A DNA stretch of 37,779 nt from Brooklawnia sp. (GTDB taxonomy: Bacteria > Actinomycetota > Actinomycetes > Propionibacteriales > Propionibacteriaceae), in contig JAAYVP010000325.1 in assembly GCA_012517115.1 (NCBI GenBank), positions 1-37,779 of the forward strand, read 5' to 3'. How positions within the stretch are numbered: the first letter of the stretch is position 1; the number at the start of each line of letters is the position of its first letter. Shown here piece by piece: positions 7,702-15,866 of the stretch. Below the pieces are notes generated by a model that was not told where the DNA came from, did no database searches, and worked only from the letters and a program-made list of their open reading frames with translations. The position numbers and the translations under genes are program-made.

Positions 7702-8549
7702 GATGTGGCCGTTCGGGTTTCGTCGACGACCGCGCCATGTTCGGCCAGTGCCCGTGCTGCGTCCGGGTCTGCGCCGCGATACTCGTGCCGGAACCCTGGG
7801 TGGTAGAGGTGCGAGCGTTTCACCAGCGGTGTGGTGGCTAACGCCGGGCCGACCAAGATGACGGTGTGCTTCCAGAACTTGTGGTCTTTCATGGTCGCGG
7901 ACAGCTCCTCGAGCCGACAGCGCAGCAGCACCTGGTCGGGCCAACTCACCCGATGACCGATGATGACCGGAGTATCAGGCGGGTAACCGCCGGCGAGCAA
8001 CTCCTCCTGCAAGACCCGGTTTCGCGCCGCCGACAGGTACAGCGCCATCGTGGTGCCGTGCCGGGCGAACTCGCGCACCGACTCCTTGGGTGGCATCGGC
8101 GTGCGGCCCCCCTCCAGCCGGGTGAGGATCAGCGACTGCGCCACCTCAGGCAGGGTGATCTCTACCTCGGCGGCCGCCGCGCAGGCCGAGAACGCCGAAA
8201 CACCCGGAATCGACTCGTATGCGAGCCCCAGTCGATTGCACAGTTCGCGCTGTTCGGCGGTCGCGCCATAGATAGCTGGGTCGCCGGTGTGAACGCGCGC
8301 GACCAGCAGGCTCTCGTCGCGGGCGCGTTCATACAGCGGGGTGATGTCCTCCAGCGACGCCGACGCCGAGTCGACCAGCAACGCGTCCGGCTTGTGACTG
8401 GCGACGATCTCAGAAGCGACCAGCGACGACGCCCAGATGATGACGTCGGCCTCGGCGATGACGCGAGCTCCGCGGACAGTGATCAAGTCGGGTGCCCCCG
8501 GCCCGGCCCCGACGAAGACCACCTTGCCCGCCGAGGTCGAGGCGCTCAC
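7698..8549 (-). CDS. cbiF: Cobalt-precorrin-4 C11-methyltransferase CbiF (CobM)
   Basis: CbiF is an SAM-dependent methylase acting at C11 of the corrin ring. The 283-aa protein has the full motif set: VVFVGAGPGAPDLITVRGARVIAEADVIIWASSLV near the start, RVHTGDPAIYGATAEQ, SIPGVSAFSACAAAAEVEITLPEVAQSLILTR, the RTPMPPKESV loop and FWKHTVILVGPAL near the end. The start is GTG 8549, which forms a GTGA overlap with the cbiL stop. The stop overlaps the cbiE ATG by 4 nt. It is the second gene of the riboswitch operon. Confidence 0.96.
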   Translation of the reverse strand: MSASTSAGKVVFVGAGPGAPDLITVRGARVIAEADVIIWASSLVASEIVASHKPDALLVDSASASLEDITPLYERARDESLLVARVHTGDPAIYGATAEQRELCNRLGLAYESIPGVSAFSACAAAAEVEITLPEVAQSLILTRLEGGRTPMPPKESVREFARHGTTMALYLSAARNRVLQEELLAGGYPPDTPVIIGHRVSWPDQVLLRCRLEELSATMKDHKFWKHTVILVGPALATTPLVKRSHLYHPGFRHEYRGADPDAARALAEHGAVVDETRTATS

Positions 8550-9295
8550 AGCCGCTCTCCTGTTCCGCCGCGCTGTGGGGCGATCAGGACGCTGGTGAAG
8601 TAGGGCGCCTCGTCCAGGTCGCTGATCGGGACGAGGCGCTCGCCGGGCATCCCGATGTCGATACCGGCGATCGCGTCCCGGCCGATCGTGCCAAGGTACT
8701 CCCGCAGCGCGTCGAGGTGGCGTCCGGCCTTGTAGACCACGCAGGTGTCGGCGTACTGGGCGACCTCGACGAGGTCTGCGATGCCATGTTTGAGCGGCAC
8801 GAGTGCCAGCACTTCGTTGCCTTCGACCAGCGGGGTGCGGCTGGCGGCGGCCAGGGCTTGCATCGCGGTGATGCCGGGGATCACCTCAACGTCAATCTCG
8901 GGCACCTGATCGCGGACGCCGGCGGCCAGGTAGCTGAAGGTGGAGTAGACCGACGGGTCGCCGACAGTGGCGAAACCCACGCGGGTGGCTCCGGCCTCGA
9001 AGGCCCGGACGGCGGCGGCAGCGGCGACCTGCCAGGCGGCGGCACGACGTTTCGTCACACCAGTGCGGTCTGCCATCGAGAACGGGACACGCGTCAAACG
9101 ATCGACGGTTTCGGGGCAGGCGGACGCCACGATGGCTTCGGCGCGCCCAGGATCGTCGCCGCTGGCCTCGGTCGCCGGCACCAGAATGAGGTCGCAACTC
9201 CGCAACGCACGAACGGCCTTGACCGTAACCAGTTCGGGATCGCCGGGGCCGACCCCGATACCGAGCAGGCAGGGACGTTGGTCGGGCTGGCTCAA
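8546..9295 (-). CDS. cbiL: Cobalt-factor II / precorrin-2 C20-methyltransferase CbiL (CobI)
   Basis: CbiL adds the C20 methyl group that is later lost with ring contraction. The 249-aa protein shows LLGIGVGPGDPELVTVKAVRAL, ATVGDPSVYSTFSYLA, VIPGITAMQALAAASRTPLVEGNE and TCVVYKAGRHLDAL, typical of the family. The track start at 9481 reads backward through the riboswitch and is wrong. I use TTG 9295 because AAGGAGG lies 6 nt upstream and the N-terminus then reads LSQPDQRPCLLGIG. It is the first gene of the operon cbiL-F-E-GH-X, directly behind a cobalamin riboswitch and divergent from hemA. Confidence 0.95.
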   Translation of the reverse strand: MSQPDQRPCLLGIGVGPGDPELVTVKAVRALRSCDLILVPATEASGDDPGRAEAIVASACPETVDRLTRVPFSMADRTGVTKRRAAAWQVAAAAAVRAFEAGATRVGFATVGDPSVYSTFSYLAAGVRDQVPEIDVEVIPGITAMQALAAASRTPLVEGNEVLALVPLKHGIADLVEVAQYADTCVVYKAGRHLDALREYLGTIGRDAIAGIDIGMPGERLVPISDLDEAPYFTSVLIAPQRGGTGERL

Positions 9296-9339
9296 CTTGG
9301 CCTCCTTGCGGCCCTTCTGCCGAGGGCCCCTCGCAGGGT

Positions 9340-9450
9340 GCAGGGCGCCAGTCGACCGGGCTCGTCCCAAGCTGTTGCGCTCAGGAACCACCGTTGCGGG
9401 ACAGCGTCGGAATCGCACCGACTTCGCGTGGCACCCCACCGCCGACCACA
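9340..9450 (-). promoter_or_regulatory. Cobalamin riboswitch controlling the cbiL-F-E-GH-X operon
   Basis: On the minus strand the segment contains GGTGCC, then AAGTCGGTGCGATTCCGAC, then GCTGTCCCGCAACGGT, the conserved core of class-I cobalamin riboswitches. GAGCCCGGTCGACTGG follows at the position of the 3' B12-box region. About 45 nt separate it from the TTG start of cbiL. That interval holds a pairable GGCCCT/AGGGCC hairpin just before the AAGGAGG ribosome site, consistent with translational control (inference). The core is clear; the outer helix boundaries are approximate. Confidence 0.87.
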
Positions 9451-9521
9451 CGGTCGGCTGGATCAGCATAGCGGTTGGCATTCAGCAGTGGTGGGCGCTC
9501 ATTGGCTGAGCCTTTGGGAGC

Positions 9522-9535
9522 TACGCTGGGGCGCG
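9522..9535 (+). promoter_or_regulatory. Probable leaderless promoter -10 box of hemA
   Basis: TACGCT at 9522-9527 fits the actinobacterial -10 pattern TAnnnT. Exactly 7 nt separate it from the hemA GTG at 9535, so transcription would begin at or next to the start codon. No good -35 is visible (TTGGCT at 9502 is only 14 nt away). The same arrangement precedes several other genes in the window. Confidence 0.5.
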
Positions 9536-10755
9536 TGCCGGTTCTTGCCATCGGAGTCAGCCACCATCAGGCCAGCGCTGACCAACTGATCCGTTTCGCT
9601 GCCTGCGGGAAGCAGGCGCTTGATGAGTTGCGCGCCTTGCCGGGCGTCCATGGGGTAATCGAACTGGCCACCTGTAACCGCTACGAGCTCTACATCGACA
9701 CCGATCAGTTCCATTCCACCAAACGCCAGGCGAACCGGTTGTTGAACGAGGCGGGTGCCGGTGAGTTGCTGGGACTCGTCGATCCGCTGGCGGCTCGCAA
9801 TGCCGTAGAGCACTTGCTGCGGGTTGCTGCTGGCCTCGAATCGATGGTGGTCGGTGAGCCAGAGATAGTCGGGCAGGTTCGGCATGCGCTGAACGCCAGC
9901 CACGACAAGATCAGCCCGGCGTTGCGGCGATTGTTCCAGTTGGCGCTCAGCACCGCCAAGCAGATCGCGGCCGGCACCTCGCTGGGTTCGGTCGGACGCA
10001 ATCTGGCCACCGTCGCCCTCGACCTGGCCGAGGAGAGGCAGGGGCCACTGGTCGACCGCAAAGTCTTGCTGTTGGGCACGGGAAGTTACGCAGGGGCGGT
10101 CACCGCCGATCTGACCAAGCGCGGCGCGCAGATCTTTGTTTACTCCGGCTCGGGGCGGGCTCAGGCATTCGCTCGCTCACATGAGGTGACTGCGATCACC
10201 GATCAGCAGTTGCCTGCGGCGATCGGCTCGGTCGCGGCCGTCGTCTCGTGCAGTGGACTTGGCCGCCACGCCTTGACTCCGGAGCAGGTCGTCGCAGTGT
10301 CGGCCGAGCGAAGCTCTCAGTTGACGATCATCGATCTGGCCTTGGGACGCGACGTCGACCCGTTGCTGGCCGACGTGCCCGGAGTAGATCTGATCGACCT
10401 GGACGAGATCGGGCGTCACGCGCCAGCCGAACACGCCGAAACAATGGCTGCCGCCAACCGGGTGGTGACGGCTGCGGTCGAGGAGTACCTCGAAGCAGAG
10501 CGGGGGCGGCTCGCCGATCCAGCAGTGCGGGCCATGCGTGAACACGTCAACGCGATCATCGACAACGAGATCAAATCTGTGGCAGCGCGGGCGACCCCCG
10601 AGGTTTCTGCAGCGGTCGCCCGGTCGCTGCGCCGGGTGGCTGGCGTCCTGCTGCACACCCCGTCGCTGCGGGCGGCCGAGTTGGCGCGTGGTGGCGACCC
10701 CGCTGAGGTGAACCGCGCGATCGAGACGGTTTTCGGGGTCAAGGTGGACGCATGA
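9535..10755 (+). CDS. hemA: Glutamyl-tRNA reductase
   Basis: HemA reduces glutamyl-tRNA(Glu) to glutamate-1-semialdehyde, the first committed step of the C5 tetrapyrrole pathway. The 406-aa protein carries the catalytic Cys47 in VIELATCNRYELY, the conserved EHLLRVAAGLESMVVGEPEI block, the Rossmann segment VLLLGTGSYAGAVTADL and the helical dimerisation domain at the C-terminus. The track start at 9475 adds 20 unrelated residues. GTG 9535 gives the family N-terminus VPVLAIGVSHHQASAD and fits a leaderless -10 box. It heads hemA-C-D-B-L and overlaps hemC by 4 nt (ATGA). It is divergent from the riboswitch-controlled cbiL operon, which draws on the same precursor pool. Confidence 0.97.
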   Translation: MPVLAIGVSHHQASADQLIRFAACGKQALDELRALPGVHGVIELATCNRYELYIDTDQFHSTKRQANRLLNEAGAGELLGLVDPLAARNAVEHLLRVAAGLESMVVGEPEIVGQVRHALNASHDKISPALRRLFQLALSTAKQIAAGTSLGSVGRNLATVALDLAEERQGPLVDRKVLLLGTGSYAGAVTADLTKRGAQIFVYSGSGRAQAFARSHEVTAITDQQLPAAIGSVAAVVSCSGLGRHALTPEQVVAVSAERSSQLTIIDLALGRDVDPLLADVPGVDLIDLDEIGRHAPAEHAETMAAANRVVTAAVEEYLEAERGRLADPAVRAMREHVNAIIDNEIKSVAARATPEVSAAVARSLRRVAGVLLHTPSLRAAELARGGDPAEVNRAIETVFGVKVDA

Positions 10756-11639
10756 CCGCGCTGCGGTTGGGTACCCGCGGGTCGGTGTTGGCACGAACTC
10801 AGTCGAGTTCGGTGGCCGCTGCGTTAGCCAGCGTCATCGGTCGCCGGGTCGATTTGGTGGTGATCAGAGCGGAAGGTGATGACGTCACGATTCCGTTGGA
10901 CGCGCCGCCACGTCCCGGCGCCTTCGTCGCGACTCTGCGAGACGCGCTGGGTGCCGGTGAGGTTGATCTAGTGGTGCATTCGTTCAAAGACCTGCCGAGT
11001 GTGCCAATGGCCGGATTGGTAGTGGCTGCGATCCCGGCGCGCGCCGACGCCCGAGATGCGCTTTGCGCGCGCGACGGACTGACGCTGGCGGGGCTGCCGC
11101 GGGGAGCACGAATCGGCACGTCTAGTCCCCGGCGAGCTGCCGCGTTGCGGCGTGTTCGGCCGGACGTGAAGATCGTGCCGGTCAGGGGCAATGTTGACAC
11201 TCGGCTGCGCAAGGTCGCCGATGGGCAGGTGGACGCCGTGGTGCTCGCCGGGGCTGGCTTGCAGCGGCTCGGACGCGCCGACGTCATCACCGAGTGGCTC
11301 GATCCCGCCGTGTGTGTGCCCGCGCCCGCCCAGGGGGCCCTGGCCGTCGAATGCCGGGCCGGCACCCTCGAGAGTGTTTTGGCTAGCCTGGACGACAATG
11401 CCACGCGGCTGGCTGTGACCGCCGAGCGTGCGGTACTCGCCGGGGTCGAGGCGGCCTGCACCACGGCTGTCGGGGCGCACGCGGTATGGCAAGGGGCTGG
11501 TGAACTCCGGCTGCTCGCCGAAGTTACCGATCATCGTGGTGTCGAACATGGACGCAGTTCGCGTCAGGTGAGGGTGACCACCAGCGCCGAGGCCGAGGCA
11601 TTGGGGTTGGCGGCGGCTCAGGAGTTGTTGGCGGGTTGA
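10752..11639 (+). CDS. hemC: Porphobilinogen deaminase (hydroxymethylbilane synthase)
   Basis: HemC polymerises four porphobilinogens into hydroxymethylbilane. The protein (295 aa) has LRLGTRGSVLARTQS at the N-terminus, the HSFKDLPS motif, RIGTSSPRRAAALRRVRPDVKIVPVRGNVDTRL, and Cys236 in EAACTTAVGAHA, which holds the dipyrromethane cofactor. Start ATG 10752 overlaps the hemA stop by 4 nt, so the two are translationally coupled. The stop is 1 nt before the hemD start. Confidence 0.97.
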   Translation: MTALRLGTRGSVLARTQSSSVAAALASVIGRRVDLVVIRAEGDDVTIPLDAPPRPGAFVATLRDALGAGEVDLVVHSFKDLPSVPMAGLVVAAIPARADARDALCARDGLTLAGLPRGARIGTSSPRRAAALRRVRPDVKIVPVRGNVDTRLRKVADGQVDAVVLAGAGLQRLGRADVITEWLDPAVCVPAPAQGALAVECRAGTLESVLASLDDNATRLAVTAERAVLAGVEAACTTAVGAHAVWQGAGELRLLAEVTDHRGVEHGRSSRQVRVTTSAEAEALGLAAAQELLAG

Positions 11640-11640
11640 G

Positions 11641-12423
11641 GTGAGTGTCAGTAGGCGGCCGATTCTGTTGATCCGGCCGGACGGTAACGAAGCCGACGCA
11701 TCAGCGCTGGCAGCGTTCGGCTTGCCGACGGTCATCGAACCGTTGCTGACGACCGGGCCATCGGCGGACGCTGCGCCAGCGCGGGCGCTGGCCGATGAAC
11801 TCGACCGTGCGGGGGCTGGGGACTGGCTGGTGATCACCTCACCCCGAACATGGCGAAACTGGTGCGCACTCGTCCCTGACCTGCTGGAACGCGTGGCCCC
11901 TGCGCTTGATGCGGGGCTTCGGGTGGCGTCGGTGGGGTCGGCAACCACGGCGTCCTTGCCGCTGCCGGCCGAGCGGGTACTCACCTCGCCCGGACCTGCT
12001 GCCGAGCAGTTGCTTGATCTGCTGCTCTGCCAGCCCAAGACCTTTGGACGCGCCAGCACGGCCGTCCTGCCGCAATCCGCCCAGGCGCGGGCGGTACTGC
12101 CGGACGGCTTGCGGGCAGCGGGCTGGCAGGTGCACAGCGCGGCCGTCTACGATACCCGGCCGCGTGCGCCCAGCCCGGGCACTGTCTCCGGTCTGGCCGC
12201 AGGCGACTTCGCCGGGGTTCTGGTGCGTTCGCCCAGCGCGGCAGACGCATTGGCCGTGGTCCCGATGGTCACCGCACAGGTTTTCGCGGTGGGGCCGATC
12301 ACCGCCGCCCGCTGCCGCGCGCACGGCTGGGTTGTGGTCGAGGTTCAGCCGACCGACCCAGCAGCGGTGGCCGAATCCCTGGCCAGGTGTTGGCCAGATT
12401 CACTCGAAGGGAGTCTGTTGTGA
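11641..12423 (+). CDS. hemD: Uroporphyrinogen-III synthase
   Basis: HemD closes and inverts ring D to make uroporphyrinogen III, the branch point to heme and cobalamin. This family diverges fast in sequence. The assignment rests on position between hemC and hemB, length (260 aa) and family-like blocks: [21 protein letters not shown] at the start, [41 protein letters not shown] and [15 protein letters not shown]. Start GTG 11641 lies 1 nt after the hemC stop. The stop overlaps the hemB GTG by 4 nt. It is a stand-alone domain, not fused to a methyltransferase as in some actinobacteria. Confidence 0.9.
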   Translation: MSVSRRPILLIRPDGNEADASALAAFGLPTVIEPLLTTGPSADAAPARALADELDRAGAGDWLVITSPRTWRNWCALVPDLLERVAPALDAGLRVASVGSATTASLPLPAERVLTSPGPAAEQLLDLLLCQPKTFGRASTAVLPQSAQARAVLPDGLRAAGWQVHSAAVYDTRPRAPSPGTVSGLAAGDFAGVLVRSPSAADALAVVPMVTAQVFAVGPITAARCRAHGWVVVEVQPTDPAAVAESLARCWPDSLEGSLL

Positions 12424-13397
12424 ACATGGTGGAGCGTCCGCGTCGGCTGCGACAGTCGGCAGGGGTGCGGCGACTGGTCGCCGAAACACGACTGCACCCG
12501 GCCAATCTGGTGTTGCCGATGTTCGTAGTCGAAGGGCTCGCCGAACCGCGACCGATAGCGTCCATGCCGGGCGTCGTGCAACACAGCATGACCAGCCTGG
12601 CCGCGGCGGCCCGTCAGGCCCAGCAGGCAGGCGTCGGCGGGCTGATGCTGTTCGGCGTCTCAGCGCACAAGGACGCCATCGGCTCCGAAGCGGTCAACCC
12701 ACACGGAATTCTGGCTGCCGGCGTGCGGACACTGGCGGCGGCCGTGCCGGGGCTGCCGATCATCGCCGACCTGTGCCTCGACGAGTTCACCGATCATGGC
12801 CATTGCGGCGTCCTCGACGAGCAGGGACAGGTCGCCAACGATGCGACCCTGATCCAGTACCGCAAGATGGCCACGGTGCTGGCCGAAGCCGGCGCGACCA
12901 TGGTGGGCACCTCCGGCATGATGGACGGCCAGGTCGGTGCCGTCCGCGATGCCCTGGACAAGGCCGGGTACGTCGACACGCTTGTGCTGGCCTACGCGGC
13001 GAAGTACGCCTCCGCCTTCTACGGGCCGTTCCGGGAAGCCGTCGCATCCAGTCTGCGGGGCGACCGACGCAGCTACCAGCAAGACCCGGCCAACGGGGTC
13101 GAAGCCCGCCGCGAGGTACGCCTCGACATCGCCGAGGGTGCCGACATCGTCATGGTCAAGCCCGCACTCGGCTACCTCGACGTGCTCGCCGAGGTGTCTG
13201 CGATGGTCGACGTGCCGACTGCTGCCTACGTGGTCTCGGGAGAGTACGCGATGGTCGAGGCAGCCGCGGCCAATGGCTGGATCGATCGTGACCGGGCGGT
13301 GCTGGAGGCGCTGACCAGCGTTCGTCGCGCAGGCGCCGCCATCATCTGTACCTACTGGGCGGTCGAGGTGGCCAACTGGCTGGGGGAGCGATCATGA
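12420..13397 (+). CDS. hemB: Delta-aminolevulinic acid dehydratase (porphobilinogen synthase)
   Basis: HemB condenses two 5-aminolevulinate molecules to porphobilinogen. The 325-aa protein has the two active-site lysines: Lys195 in [13 protein letters not shown] and Lys247 (Schiff base) in [14 protein letters not shown]. The metal-binding loop reads [14 protein letters not shown]. Zinc enzymes have three cysteines there and magnesium types have none; here the middle one is Asp, so metal use is not obvious. I place the start at GTG 12420 (GAAGGGAG about 7 nt upstream, 4-nt overlap with hemD); ATG 12426 is possible. The stop overlaps the hemL ATG by 4 nt. Confidence 0.97.
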   Translation: MNMVERPRRLRQSAGVRRLVAETRLHPANLVLPMFVVEGLAEPRPIASMPGVVQHSMTSLAAAARQAQQAGVGGLMLFGVSAHKDAIGSEAVNPHGILAAGVRTLAAAVPGLPIIADLCLDEFTDHGHCGVLDEQGQVANDATLIQYRKMATVLAEAGATMVGTSGMMDGQVGAVRDALDKAGYVDTLVLAYAAKYASAFYGPFREAVASSLRGDRRSYQQDPANGVEARREVRLDIAEGADIVMVKPALGYLDVLAEVSAMVDVPTAAYVVSGEYAMVEAAAANGWIDRDRAVLEALTSVRRAGAAIICTYWAVEVANWLGERS

Positions 13398-14710
13398 CCA
13401 GCAGCAACGCGAGGCTTTTTGAGCGTGCCCGACGTGTGATGCCGGGGGGTGTTTCCTCCCCGGTTCGGGCGTTCGGTGCTGTCGGTGGGACGCCCAGGTT
13501 CGCGGCGTCGGCGCGGGGCGCCTGGATCACCGACGTCGAAGGTAAGCAGTATGTGGATCTTGTCGGTAGCTGGGGGCCGATGATCTTGGGTCACGCTCAT
13601 CCAGAGGTGGTGGCCGCGGTCCAAGATGCGGTCGGCGACTCGTCGTCCTTCGGCGCGCCTTGTTTGCGCGAACTGGAACTTGCTGAGGAGATCGTCCGGC
13701 TGGTCGAGCCCGTGCAACGGGTTCGGTTCACCTCCAGCGGGACTGAGGCTGTCATGACGGCCGTCAGGCTGGCGCGCGGCGCCACCGGCCGCGCACTCAT
13801 CGTCAAGTTCGCCGGCTGCTACCACGGGCATTCCGACGCTTTGCTGGCCGCGGCAGGCTCTGGGGTGGCGACGCTGGGCCTTCCAGATTCACCGGGTGTG
13901 ACCGCCGGTACGGCAGCCAGCACCCTCGTGCTGCCCTACGGCCGACTCGATCTGGTTGAGCAGGCATTCGCGGCCCATGGCGACCAGATAGCGGCCGTGG
14001 TCACCGAGCCGGTGCCGGCAAACATGGGGGTGATCGCGCCACCTGCGGGCTTCAACCGCGGGCTGCGCGACCTGTGCTCTGCACACGGCGCGGTTTTCAT
14101 CGTGGATGAAGTGCTGACCGGCTTCCGTCTCTCCCGCGCCGGTTACTGGGGTCTGGCTGGTAGCGCCGAAGGTTGGGCACCCGATCTGTTCACCTTCGGA
14201 AAGGTGGTCGGTGGTGGTCTGCCGATGTCGGCGGTGGGCGGGCGGGCCGACCTGATGGATCTGCTCGCGCCGGCCGGCCCGGTCTATCAGGCAGGTACGT
14301 TGAGCGGCAATCCGGCGGCTGCTGCCGCTGGGTTGGCAACGTTGAGGCTCGCGGACGACGCGGTCTACGCCCACCTCGACCAGGTCAGCAGCCAGTTGCG
14401 GGCGATGGTTTCCGAGGCGCTCACCCAGGCCGGGGTCGCACACCGCATCAACCACTGGGGCAACCTGTTCAGTGTCTTCTTCACCTCCGCCGAGGTGAGC
14501 GACTACGACACGGCCAAGGCCCAGGACAGTGCTGCCTTCGCACGCTTCTTCCACGCGATGCTCGACCGGGGAGTGTGGCTGGCGCCCAGTGCCTTCGAAG
14601 CATGGTTCGTTTCCGCCGCGCTCGGTGAACGCGAACTCGATGTGATCGCCCGAGCGCTGCCCGAAGCCGCCTGCGCCGCCGCTGATCCCGCCCGGCCCGC
14701 GGGGTCGTAG
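13394..14710 (+). CDS. hemL: Glutamate-1-semialdehyde 2,1-aminomutase
   Basis: HemL is a PLP enzyme that converts glutamate-1-semialdehyde into 5-aminolevulinate, acting straight after HemA. The 438-aa protein starts with [21 protein letters not shown], has the [13 protein letters not shown] and [16 protein letters not shown] blocks, the cofactor site [12 protein letters not shown] and the PLP lysine Lys270 in [22 protein letters not shown] 13394 overlaps the hemB stop by 4 nt. It closes the cluster. No hemE or ferrochelatase follows, so the cluster covers only the trunk up to uroporphyrinogen III. Confidence 0.97.
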   Translation: MTSSNARLFERARRVMPGGVSSPVRAFGAVGGTPRFAASARGAWITDVEGKQYVDLVGSWGPMILGHAHPEVVAAVQDAVGDSSSFGAPCLRELELAEEIVRLVEPVQRVRFTSSGTEAVMTAVRLARGATGRALIVKFAGCYHGHSDALLAAAGSGVATLGLPDSPGVTAGTAASTLVLPYGRLDLVEQAFAAHGDQIAAVVTEPVPANMGVIAPPAGFNRGLRDLCSAHGAVFIVDEVLTGFRLSRAGYWGLAGSAEGWAPDLFTFGKVVGGGLPMSAVGGRADLMDLLAPAGPVYQAGTLSGNPAAAAAGLATLRLADDAVYAHLDQVSSQLRAMVSEALTQAGVAHRINHWGNLFSVFFTSAEVSDYDTAKAQDSAAFARFFHAMLDRGVWLAPSAFEAWFVSAALGERELDVIARALPEAACAAADPARPAGS

Positions 14711-14825
14711 GCCATTCGGACCTCCCGCCAGACACGGCTGTAGGCCATTGGCTGAGCATGATTACGCTGTCGCGTCGGCTGGCTGACTGGCGTGCCAAAC
14801 TGGGGACACCGATCTTGAAGGGAGC

Positions 14826-15734
14826 ATGTCTGTGAACCTGTACCTGTCTGCCTATGTCGTCTGGCCCGCCGACGAGGACGCCCGCCCCGACTTTCTGGCC
14901 CAGGTGGCTGAGCGTGAGTGGCTTGGCGGAATTGAGCTGGGCTACGTCGATTCCCTTGGTTGGCCGACCGGTGCCCCCGATGACCTGCCCGCCATCGTGA
15001 CAGGTATCCCCGGAACTACCGGCCACAACGCCAAGGACCCCGATTTCGGTTTCGCCTCTCCCGACGAGGCCGGACGCCAACGCGCGCTCGATTGGGCTCG
15101 CGGTGAGGCCGCGGCAATCGCTCACCTGGCGAATGAGGGCCACCAGATCAGGGCCGTCCAACTGCACTCCGCCCCGACCGGAAAGGCCGACGCGGACGCC
15201 TTCGCCAAGTCGCTGCTCGAGATGGCTGGCTGGGATTGGGGCGGGGCGGCGCTGTGGATCGAACACTGCGATGCTTGGGTCGAGGGCCAAGAGCCCAACA
15301 AGGGGTACCTGACCTTGGATCAGGAACTCGCCGTGCTCGACGCGGTTTCGGCGCAAACGCCGAGCATCAACTGGGGCGTGGTGATCAACTGGGCCCGCAG
15401 CGCCATCGAGGGACGCAACGCCCAACTCCCGCTCGACCACGTCAAGGCCGCAGCCGCAGCGGGCTGGCTGCGCCATGTCGGCTTCTCCAGTTGCTCGGGT
15501 GAACAAACCGTCTTCGGGATCCCCTGGATCGACATGCACCTGCCCCTGGCTGGCACCACCGGCACCCCGAACGGGACGCTGCTGGGTGCCGCCGAGGTGG
15601 CCGACGTCTTCAAGGCCGCCGGGGACGTCACGTACGGGTTGAAGATCGGGCTGCGTCCGATTGATCAATCCACTGCCGAGAAGCTGGCCGGCTTGGACGA
15701 GAATGCGGCGGTGATCCTGGGGGCGATGGCCTGA
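14826..15734 (+). CDS. DUF4862 family protein, function unknown
   Basis: This 302-aa protein looks like the actinobacterial DUF4862 family, whose fold is probably a TIM barrel related to xylose-isomerase-like proteins. Visible blocks are LYLSAYVVWPADED, IELGYVDSLGWPTGAPDD, VTGIPGTTGHNAKDPDFGFASPDE, LWIEHCDAWVEGQEPNKGYLTLDQELAVLDAV, SINWGVVINWARSAIEGRN and LKIGLRPIDQS. Conserved His, Glu and Asp residues suggest an enzyme, perhaps acting on sugars, but no activity is established. A good ribosome site (GAAGGGAGC) precedes ATG 14826, and a TACGCT box at 14763 may be its promoter. It is separated from hemL by 115 bp and is probably transcribed independently. Confidence 0.75.
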   Translation: MSVNLYLSAYVVWPADEDARPDFLAQVAEREWLGGIELGYVDSLGWPTGAPDDLPAIVTGIPGTTGHNAKDPDFGFASPDEAGRQRALDWARGEAAAIAHLANEGHQIRAVQLHSAPTGKADADAFAKSLLEMAGWDWGGAALWIEHCDAWVEGQEPNKGYLTLDQELAVLDAVSAQTPSINWGVVINWARSAIEGRNAQLPLDHVKAAAAAGWLRHVGFSSCSGEQTVFGIPWIDMHLPLAGTTGTPNGTLLGAAEVADVFKAAGDVTYGLKIGLRPIDQSTAEKLAGLDENAAVILGAMA

Positions 15735-15754
15735 ATTGAGCCGCGGGTGGGCGG

Positions 15755-15774
15755 GCCATCCCCTGGGGTGGCCA
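15755..15774 (+). terminator. Possible hairpin terminator after the DUF4862 gene
   Basis: GGCCATCCC and GGGGTGGCC can pair over 9 bp with one G-U and a very short loop, 20 nt after the stop. No U-run follows. Weakly supported. Confidence 0.3.
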
Positions 15775-15830
15775 ACGTCGCGATGCCAACCCGTGCGATC
15801 CGGCAGACCGCCGCGAAGTAGGCAGTCCGG

Positions 15831-15866
15831 TTGGCCCGGGGGCAGCGGAGGTTAAGCTCCTGGCCA
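15831..15866 (+). promoter_or_regulatory. Promoter of the glycosyltransferase gene, probably leaderless
   Basis: TTGGCC (15831-15836) and TAAGCT (15853-15858) are separated by 16 nt, and the ATG follows the -10 box by exactly 7 nt. The nearest purine-rich stretch (GGAGG) is about 15 nt from the ATG, too far for a normal ribosome site. A leaderless mRNA is therefore likely. Confidence 0.55.

Noticed and set aside
9500-9511. CATTGGCTGAGC shared by the hemA upstream region and 14746-14757, both followed by TACGCT
   Set aside because: A 12-base match is expected by chance several times in a window this size, and the distance to TACGCT differs (10 versus 5 nt).
8492-9589. 365-aa plus-strand ORF across cbiL and the riboswitch
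   Set aside because: It is antisense to cbiL and crosses the intergenic riboswitch; no recognisable domain.
10968-12059. 363-aa minus-strand ORF opposite hemC and hemD
   Set aside because: Shadow of real genes; no motif and no ribosome site.
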